From: Carnegiea gigantea
Lineage: Eukaryota > Streptophyta > Magnoliopsida > Caryophyllales > Cactaceae
NCBI GenBank assembly: GCA_029747015.1
Contig: JAKOGI010000002.1
Coordinates: 2,326,001-2,390,000, forward strand
DNA: 64,000 nt
Direction: 5' to 3'
The notes beneath the pieces were generated by a model that saw only the letters and a program-made list of their open reading frames with translations, was not told the origin of the DNA and did not search any database. This document shows, in pieces, positions 55,378-64,000 of this stretch. Made by a program: the position numbers and the translations under genes. Every line of letters begins with the position of its first letter. The first letter of the stretch is position 1.

Positions 55378-58300
55378 TAAGGAATGATTTTAGTAAATGA
55401 TTATATGAAGAAACGATTGCGGATACATGGTTAGTGCGGTATCAACAAGTCTGAAACAAGAGTTGCATGGGGAGCAAAGTGGTACCACTTGGCGGATGAA
55501 ACATTCATAACTAGTTTAGTTCCAGTAGGCTCTAAAATTACGCAATTTTTAGGGTTAGGAACCTTACCATGTGAATCATGCTTCATGTTTCCCCCCCAAA
55601 AGTTTTAGTGGACATTATAATCTCTACACTGGAGTTTACACCTTCTTTGGAGACCCAGAAAGAAAGACATGAATTTTCTAATGCAGACCACTCAGTAGCA
55701 ATTGGAAATATTTTCAGAAGTTTTTTTTGATATTATAAGGAAAAAAATTACAAGATATAGTGAGGCAGGCATATTCGATCATGTACAAAAGTATATTTGG
55801 GTTTACAATTGAAGTTAATCAGTGATCAAGGATTCAAGAGAGACAGTAGCAATAATTTCTCTTATTATGGGTTAGGTCATGCGCATTAAGGGGCTTAGCA
55901 AAACTCATTAGACGAAGTAAAAGATCTCCAGGGGGGAGATTCTGCCGTATGGAGCACTAGGCAATCTAATAAGTAAGTTTTGGGATTAACAAGGATCAGG
56001 AAAAGATGATCATTTACAAATATGAAACTGTAAAGAAGGGTTGAGGCTATACCAACCATATCTATGGGTTGTTGTTTTGTGGAAACATAACCACTAAACC
56101 TCCTTGCCAGAAGACAGTAAGATCTTGGGAAACAAGTAATCATTGGAGATAGGATTGAATGTTGGGGGCTATCGACGCATTACTAAATATGTTAGTAGGA
56201 AATTGATGAGATGAGTTAAGCATACATATATATGTTAGTTGTTCGGGTCGCATAAACATATTGCAAGTGAAGGTGGAGATGTCAAATTTCAAGAGAGCAT
56301 TTTCATAACTAACACACCTTCAGGTACAACGATAAAGGATTAAGGGGCAGTAAAATCCATGAGATATCTGGGTATCAATCAAAACACTGGTAACCTTCCC
56401 CTGATCCCTCCAAGTTCTCAAAACCTTAGTGACACGAATTCCAGTATTGATCCAAATGGGGGTCCACTGATCCTTATGCATTTGCTAATAGGCCCTCCTA
56501 TCTACTTAAATAGCATTCTTAACATCCTTCTCAACCTCTTTGGCTACCACCTACAACTAGTTACCACCCTTACTATCCAATAACATATGTTAACCCCTTT
56601 CCACAAGGGTTTGCAAACTATGCGATCGCTGCGGCAATGCTTCATTACCCATCCCCTCCTCCATTACATTTTCTCAAGATTGCTTGCCTTTGCTCAGCTT
56701 ATTTCCCAAGGCTATTCATTCAATGATAACGTGATCTTTTCTTTCCCCTTCATATCCAATCATCATGTGAATAACTGCTCTTTTATTATTTGATTTTGGA
56801 TCCGCGCACAAGCTTTGGATACTATGCATTTCATTCTTATTGCCCTCCGTATCTAACTGGTTCATACTTAGCGCTTATACCCACTCCACCTACATCGCGG
56901 CCGTAATTTCATTCTCCCGTGTTTTCCAACTCTGCCATCGGTTCCTGTCAATAAAAATCTCACATCGGCCATGTTCTCAAATGCATTTAGCCAATGCTCC
57001 ACTTCATTTTTAATCATCTTGATTTATGTACTGGTATCGTTTCCTTGCTATTCCACCCCCTCGACCCCGAGCATCTGCTCAACAAATCTTGATGGATATA
57101 CGAAATCTTACTGATCCATTTGTCGTTTGCATTAATGCTGCTGTTCCGATCGGTTCTTATGTTTGCTCCATCCTTAACCTTTGCCTTCACTAACAACACC
57201 TGGCCCTTCCTTAATTTCATACTCCTAGAAAATAAGGTGTGTGCATCTATTTCCGGCATTCTTCGCTATGTCCGGGCAACTTGTTGTTCACTATGAAACC
57301 CATTCTTGCTCAATTTTCAGCGAATGTCAGCATTCTCAAACTTTTGGCTTTTCTCCTTCTCTTCTTCAGTCCCTCAAGATATGCATAATCCATAATAACA
57401 CGTCGCCACTAACCACTCACTAATCGGCTAAGCAGTATGCCTATTGGGACATAGGACGCCATTCTCTTGCCAAATATGAGAGTATCCTGGCTATATCAAC
57501 CCCAACACACCTAGATTAGGGATGAAAGGAAGAGCCTAGCAGATGTTGGAATTGTTAAACTATATACATTACCTTGTTACCTCCTAAGACGAAAATTTAT
57601 GCCTCCCCAACACCTTTTTAAACACAAGCACCTGATAAGTTGGAGTAAGCTGGTTAAGCATGAAATACAATTACATTCATATATTTAAGTGAAGGAAAAC
57701 AAAAACGTCGAATTCGTTGGTCAAAAATGATCCTCAGAGCTGTTTCATACGCATAACTCAACCAAATAGATAAGTATCAATTCGACGTTACCTTTAAGCC
57801 ATCCCAGCTTAACTATTCATACCGTATAAGTTTAACATGAATCAAGTCTCTAATTAAGCATAAATGATTCACCCACAAGGCGGCAACCCAGTTATCTCAC
57901 CTCAGCTTGGTTTACTGCACCTAGCACATGCTCTATCTATTCACACCCAAATTCGCCTAGTGACATAATCGGGCTAATAGTGGTTAAACGACCACCTTAT
58001 TGGATACTCCGATCCTTTATTATTCTATTTCATATTCCGTATTTCATAAAGACCGCATCATGCGTTACGTCAAACCAAGAAGGCACAATAATACTTATAG
58101 CTGCCGCTCATATGACTCAGGAATCTTCTCTTATGAACATGTCCTCATTGTGCACTTTATCCCCAAATGGCAAGCAGCCATTAATTTCAACTTCTTGCTT
58201 TATAGAACCATCCCAAGCTACTGTCAAAATCATTTAAACTATTATTTCATTGACCTGTATCAACCCTCTACTGACCCAGGGCTATGCTTGCCGAATGTAA

Positions 58301-59305
58301 TCAGCTTTTCAGTCTCTTTGATCTTCTAATTAAAGGAATATATTCTTCATCCCATCTATATTCCGTACTAACTTCTTCAACGGAGCTGCTAATCTAATTT
58401 CAACCTCAAATTCAGGATACCAAAATGCCAATAAGACACATCTCAAACCCGCAAACCAATGTGACACACACAAAACGGATAAACCTACGAACCTATCCAG
58501 GACAAAGATTCATTCGGGCACATGGGAACAAGCTTCCAAGGAACAAATCCACGATCATAGGAATGCAAATTCATGGTGTTGGCTTCACTGTTTATTTCTT
58601 TCATGAGCGATGATTCACACCACCACCATGCCCATTGCTCCCATCCATGGGTATGCTCTGCACATTGATTTGAGACTTTTTCACAAAAGCTTCTGCAGGC
58701 CAAATCCAAGTGACAACTTTCTTTCACTTCTCATATATCATTTCGAATTCCACCCAAGCGAGTCGTTAAATTCAATATAACTATTAAGCCTACCAAGCTG
58801 AATGTTTTCTTGATTCTCAACGGATGCAAAACTCACAAACAAGCGCACATGTAGTTACTTTCTTCCCTAGCTACAAGTTCCACGAAAGTCCGTGAATATT
58901 CTTTCCCCTTAAAAGACTTGGCCAAGATGCACCACATGACTGCATAATCAATCTCACTCAATCTTCATTATTGCTCCCTACACACTTCTTCAAAAGACTT
59001 CCAAGAATCAGCAAACTCAAAATGTTTCACTGAACTTCATGAGATTTTATAGGAACTTCAAAAATCATATGAACAATCTAGAGGAAAAAAGTTTCAAAGG
59101 TATCTTCCAAGTATACACTGCACAAAATAATGTCGGGTTTACACCTAAGTCGGTCAGTTCATGAACGTATGCAGAATATTCTCACATCCCACCATTCAGG
59201 AATTATGTTCCAAATCAATATCATATTACTATGATGAAGTCAATGCCCGTACTTCGTTGTAGTACGGTAAGGAAAATCTGCATGTTTCGAGGACGAAACT
59301 TATTT
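55378..59305 (+). other. non-coding internal region of the Tekay/Del-like element, right part
   Basis: About 3.9 kb without a recognisable pol domain. The frames at 56359-56583 and 56587-56793 are short, and a stretch near 57000-56890 on the minus strand (VEHWLNAFENMAD) is only faintly gag-like. I make no coding call. Confidence 0.55.
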
Positions 59306-59319
59306 TAAGGGGGGAAGGC
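59306..59319 (+). promoter_or_regulatory. polypurine tract before the 3' LTR
   Basis: AAGGGGGGAAGG directly before TGTAACGG, the plus-strand primer of the Tekay/Del-like element. Confidence 0.85.
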
Positions 59320-61901
59320 TGTAACGGCTCAACCCTAATGATCATATTAATTATTAAATCATCTTACTTACAAATTAATCAGGTTGGGCCCCGCATTTCA
59401 ATCTAATATTTGTTTTCATTTTATCTCAAATCAGCGTTCCCTTCATTTTTACCATTGCAGGTTGAATCGGCAGAATGGCCTCGAAGTGAATTTTGATTAC
59501 TCTTAAAACAAAATTAAAACAGTAATCGAAAACCATGCACTCAAAACAGAACAATCCCAATCGAAAATTCATAACTCCTAAAAATACACATCCAAAATTC
59601 ATCAGAATTTACAGAGAGTTTCCAGACATCCTCAGTAATGTACAGTCAAAATTTCATAATTTTTATCCAACCCAATATCCCACAATAATTCAAGATATCA
59701 ACCGAATTTTAGCATGAAATTACAGGGCAGATTCGATCAAAATTCATAACTAATAAAATACACATCTAAAATTCATGAAAATTTACCAGAAGTGGCCCAA
59801 TATCCTGGGTAACCTACAGTAAAAGTTTCAGAATTTTTCGTGCAGCCCATAATTCACAGAAATTTTACATCTCAAGCAAGCAAGCCAAAAAAAAAAAAGT
59901 GGTCAACGCCGGTCAAAGTAGTTTGACCGGTCAAACTGACTTTGACCGGTCAAAGTCGGTCAAGGCAAAAAAAAAAATCTTAGATTTTTTCTACCTTTTT
60001 ACATATATATATATATATGGGGGGAGGGGGGGGTTTGACACACCCACACACACGGCAGGGGAGGGGGAAAGAGAGAGAGAGAGAGGAGAGGAGAGAGAAA
60101 GAAGAGAGAGAGAGAGGGAGGAAGGAGGAGAGAGAAAGGAAGGAGAAGAAAGAGAAGGAGCCGAAAAAGGAGATTAAGGTTTTGGATTTTGGAGCAAATT
60201 TCAGGTGAGTAATTCTGGATTCCTGGGTCTGAAGATTTACATTTACAATTTAGTATATAATGATATTAATATCAGTTGATCGAAGTCAATCGTATAGTTT
60301 CATGTTGCAATGTTTAACTAATTGAGGTATCGTGATTGTCAATTATGATATCATTAAATGTGGGTTCAAAGTTATAAATTTAAAGGAAAATTTGCCTGAT
60401 GATTTTATACTGAAGTATGGTTAATATTTTAATTATCGTAAGCTATTGGGTTGAATGGCATTGTGATAATTTTACTGAAAAATATATACAGACTATTATT
60501 GAGGAATTTGTGATAAAAAGTCACGAATTTGGGGATACACTTTACAAGTTAGGAGTTCCAAGCGTGTATTTTTTGATTATGGATTTTTCAGTAAGATATT
60601 ATATTTGGGGAAAATGTGATTATATGAGTTCATTGGGAGAAAAGCTCATGTCTGGCTAAAGCTATTATAGAAAATTCTAGAGTGATGATCATAGTAGAAA
60701 CTGACGACTAAGCATGAATAACAAAGGCCTATAATGAGAATAGTTTAATAGAGTAAGGATAAGTCTCACACGTATACCGGTTATTAGAACAAAATAGCGA
60801 TAACGCCATTGTCTCCTTTCATGTTTGCGACGTTCATTAAGCAAACGATTAGCAGTATACAAGAACAGAAACAAAAATAAGAAAACGTCGAGTCAATAGC
60901 TTTTTACGTGCTAACAATTAGTATATAGCTCAAGGGATTCAATGAGTTATTAGCCCAAGAGATCCAAGCAAATCTCATAATTCTGCACTAATCAAAAATA
61001 TAATCACGTATGTAAAGCAGGAATGAGGCTACATCTGTCGATTCAAACTGCCAACGCCCATTTTTCATTACAAAGGAGAGAGAATCTCAAGGACCCGATA
61101 TGTACGCTGCCTGTGCTCTTCAAAAATTCACATATTTCTCAGCAAAGCAAAGTAACACAAGATTCATTCAATGAACCAAATTTCACAGTGTTTTGTCTTA
61201 TAAACAAGTGACCCCGACCAGTGACCAAGCATTGGGGCTTATGCCCATCAATATACCCGCGCGCGGCGTCAACTCAGGCTTTTCGATCGGCCTGGGGGGT
61301 GAGCACCCAAAGTATGATCGTTTCAAGATGTACATCGACCAAGGGGTTCACTTTCAGATAATAATCAGCAAGTCAATTTCAATTCGTAATGCTCTCTCTC
61401 CTGTTTGCAAAGCATAATGTTTTGAAATGCGGCCGGCCCAACGAATTTCACTTAAAACTTATTTTACTGCATGGGATTATACATATTGAGCTTCGACTCA
61501 CCATTCCAATGTTTTATGTCTTTTGTTTTAGGCGTAGGAAGAATCGAATAGTCATCCTCCTGTGACACCAGAAAGTTGCAAAACAACGGACATTACTGAT
61601 CACCAGCTAGGTAACGCTCACAGTGATGATAGGTTAGTAACCTGGGTACTGTGTGATGTTACTTTGTGAAACATGAAGATAATAATGATTAGTATGGGTA
61701 TATCAAGTTATCACATAGGAGACAAACGGTAGGAGTAGGCAAACATTTATTTTAGATGATTTCAGAGGTTTAGTAAATCAGAGAGTCTTGTTCCATTCCG
61801 GAACGGCGGTAATGCCTCCAATCAAAAGCTTCCGCTACAAATCAACAGTAAATAGGCGATTAAGTTACAGTAATCAGACATTAACAATTGGGGGCGTTAC
61901 A
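59320..61901 (+). repeat. 3' LTR of the Tekay/Del-like element
   Basis: A near-identical copy of 48908-51507, with scattered substitutions and a shorter GA tract (60070-60120). Confidence 0.93.
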
Positions 61902-62080
61902 TCTTCATACCATTTTCAGGCATATCGGTATCCGTTCAAGGCCCATGGCCAAGCGACGAACCGTGTCGCAAGTGGTTCTTCAAGTCTTCATACTACTTTC
62001 ATGCGTATCGGTATCCATCCTAGGCCCGAGGCCTAGCGGCGAACTGTGTCGCAAGTGGTTCTTCAGATGGTTTTTCAACT
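61902..62080 (+). repeat. 83-bp minisatellite, right part (about 2 units)
   Basis: TCGGTATCCG-type copies lie at 61925 and 62008, continuing the array interrupted at 48907. Together the array has at least nine units. Confidence 0.9.
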
Positions 62081-63542
62081 TGCACAAGCAATAATACAAG
62101 CGCAATGAGACTCCTCAATCTGCACAAGCAACAATACAAGCGCAACAAAAAAGGGGGTCTCGGCATTTAAAAAAACAAGCACAAGCGACAAAAATGCGAT
62201 CTTTCAACAAGTGAGCATGTCGTCGTGATACACGAAAATGCGACAATAAAGGAATGTAATGTTACAACGGCTCAAGCAGGCGTGAGAAGACTTTCAAGAC
62301 TAATGAAGTGGCTCCCTTCAGTCTCATTTCAATCAAAGTTACCACATTCATTGCTCATGGTCGTCAAAAGAAAATGACAAGTCTTTCAAGACCAAGATAC
62401 AACATTGCAAATTTCAATAAAAGGCCAAGTCACAGGCAACCCAGGACTCATGAGTAAGACAAAATTGTCTTCATTTTTTACGCATAGCTTGGCCGCACCC
62501 AAAAAAAAAAAAAATGCTTTACTCCAAAAGATTGATACTTTGATTTATTCAATCTATTCAATCTGAAAAAAAAAAAAAAAAAGAAATGAAGAACTTGGCT
62601 TCCACATTTAAGGACACTAAATCAAGGTTAATAACAGCAACAATTTGGCAAAGCATATGGGGAGTGAAGAGAAGGAACGTAGAAATAGCGATGGGAGTGC
62701 GCAAGCAAAAGGGCTGGACAACACTTTGGTGAACTTTGGCGTTTAATTCCATTTTCGGGAAGCTGGATGAGGAAACAGAGCCATGGAAGAAAAAAGAAGA
62801 TGCCAAGCTTTCGATGGATATTATCAACTAACCCACCAAGCTCCATCTCAATCCTTTTTCTCTCTGCTCAACCCAGGTTCCAACCTCCTGAAAATCGAAC
62901 AAACTAGCACAAGCCTACTCCTTTGCCCAGCAAAATTCATCAAGCAAGTTCATAAAAAAATAAAAATGAAAAAGGGGAAATAAAGGGTGCACGATGCTTG
63001 CTATTTCTCCAACCTCGACCGTTGCATCATTGAAGGTTACGCACAAAAAACCAGCTCATAAAAGACTTTGATTAATTGGGTCTCAACAATGGTGACATAA
63101 AGCTTGCTCTTTCATGGAAAAGAAAATGGGGTCATGGAATTTTGACCCAAAAAAAAAAACGAAAGGAAAAGGAAGAAAGGTTGGACAAGGCAATACCTTG
63201 GATGACTACGATAACTAGAAATAGCATGCAAAGAATGTACTTTTAAAGAAGATACCCACCATGAACAGTGGCAGTGGCAGCAACGTCAGCAGGGATGCTC
63301 TGGTTTTGGGTTGGGGCGTCGGGGCCAGGGCGTTTGGTCGTCAAGAGAAAGAAGGGGCCTGTGCAGATAAGGATATAAGCAAGCGCGGGTTGCGCAAGTA
63401 TTGGGGGAAATGACGGAGAGTTGAGGTCTATGCAAGGGGGTTGTATATGATGGTGGCTGTCGAAGCAAGAGGAAAAACAAAGGTGAATAGTGCCAAGCAC
63501 GTGAGCAGCCCGTGTCTACCTAAGTGCAGACAGGCCTGACTT

Positions 63543-63580
<38 letters not shown>

Positions 63581-64000
63581 AAATTTGAGGCTGAAGTCCA
63601 GACCCTGTCCAAACGAAAGAGGGAAGAAAGCAGCGGCCCAGCCTGCTGTGCAAACAAGGAAGTCTGGGGGGTCACGTGCTGTGCACATGTCCACTTAAGT
63701 GAAAAACGGGCCCCGCCTAGGCCGAAAAAAAAGCGGAAAGAAAGAAGAATTAAAAAAAAAGCTGAAGAAGAACGGGCCCTGCCCAAAATCAGGAAAGAAG
63801 AAAAAAAGGGAGTCTCGCAAAATAGGACAGGTCGGCCCGTGAAGAACAAAAGAAAAAGAAATGTGAAGAGTGGAAGGCTTGGTCCGTGCAGCAGAAAAAA
63901 AAAAAAGAAGAAAAATGGGCTCAGTCCAAGCCGAATAAAAGAGAAGCAAAGGCGAGGCCAAGCCCACCGAGAAACAGGAAGAAGAGACAAAGAAAAGACT
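62081..64000 (+). mobile_element. continuation of the Tat-like gypsy element (untranslated region)
   Basis: No ORF with retroelement motifs was found. A short duplicated segment (TGCACAAGCAAYAATACAAG, about 62079-62145) follows the minisatellite. There are several A runs, a (GA)n tract at 63546-63576, and from 63590 a purine-rich, roughly 60-bp degenerate repeat (GGGCCC..CCnAAAAnnAGGAA type). The 3' LTR is presumably beyond the window. Assigning this to the element is an inference from continuity. Confidence 0.4.
63546..63577. repeat. (GA)n microsatellite
   Basis: An uninterrupted GA dinucleotide run of about 30 bp. Confidence 0.9.

Larger units (their letters stand above)
48908..61901 (+). 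mobile_element. non-coding Tekay/Del-like chromovirus LTR element (LARD-like), nested in the minisatellite
   Basis: The LTRs are 48908-51507 (2600 bp) and 59320-61901 (2582 bp). They start TGTAACGGC and end GGGGGCGTTACA. A 5-bp target duplication TCTTC lies at 48903-48907 and 61902-61906. The primer site TGGTATCAGAGC starts at 51512. A polypurine tract (AAGGGGGGAAGG) lies at 59307-59318, preceded by TTTCGAGGACGAAACTTATT. That combination is typical of Tekay/Del chromoviruses. The internal region is about 7.8 kb, of which 3.1 kb is a nested solo LTR. The remaining 4.7 kb has no gag or pol that I can recognise, so the element is non-autonomous. The LTRs look alike by eye to within a few percent. 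Confidence 0.9.

Noticed and set aside
63428..63990. Three Phe/Leu/Ser-rich minus-strand ORFs up to 149 codons
   Set aside because: They lie opposite a purine-rich, repetitive untranslated stretch; a composition artefact.

Overview
The window is plant nuclear DNA, almost certainly from an angiosperm. It is AT-rich and gene-sparse. Every gene I can rebuild has GT-AG introns, and the space between genes is filled with plant-type transposons: Ty1/copia, Ty3/gypsy chromovirus, LINE, Helitron-like and Tourist/Harbinger-like MITEs. No bacterial-style operon, CRISPR array, rRNA or convincing tRNA gene was seen. The species cannot be named from this sequence alone.

Genes, left to right: (1) a small acidic single-exon ORF of unknown function at 1965-2477 (-). 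(2) A single-domain rhodanese/thiosulfate sulfurtransferase of the STR16/STR18/SEN1 type at 5900-7367 (+), six exons. (3) A CYP21-1-like cyclophilin peptidyl-prolyl isomerase with an N-terminal membrane or signal segment at 7943-10635 (-), seven exons, convergent with the rhodanese gene. (4) A Nodulin-like/NFD4-type major facilitator superfamily transporter at 23464-26025 (+), three exons. (5) and (6) Two thaumatin-like proteins on the minus strand, at 30002-31486 and 41374-44745. Both have three exons, all 16 cysteines and a hydrophobic C-terminal tail that suggests a GPI anchor. From memory, the cyclophilin/NFD4 neighbours echo the Arabidopsis pair At4g34960/At4g34950, so this looks like an old syntenic block expanded by transposons. 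The genes do not form one pathway.

Mobile DNA: a Helitron-like 3' end (about 131-160); a LINE remnant with zf-RVT and RNase H pieces (13320-14130, -); a complete young copia-type element with LTRs, PBS and a 5-bp target duplication (16733-19457) whose only ORF is gag-protease fused to the pol C-terminus by an internal deletion; a truncated copia gag/PBS fragment (26983-27583, -); several TAA-flanked MITE-like families; and from 46375 to the window end a Tat-like gypsy element with broken gag and an 83-bp minisatellite. That minisatellite is split by a 13-kb non-coding chromovirus-type element (48908-61901), which itself holds a 3.1-kb solo LTR (52285-55372).

The most unusual object is a 2.84-kb TAA-flanked foldback element at 35468-38311. 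Its terminal arms of about 280 bp are inverted repeats. Its interior is about 1.35 kb of T-rich DNA followed by about 0.93 kb of A-rich DNA, so the whole element is potentially one large imperfect hairpin. The second is the copia-type derivative, which kept an open gag-protease frame and nearly identical LTRs after losing integrase, reverse transcriptase and RNase H.
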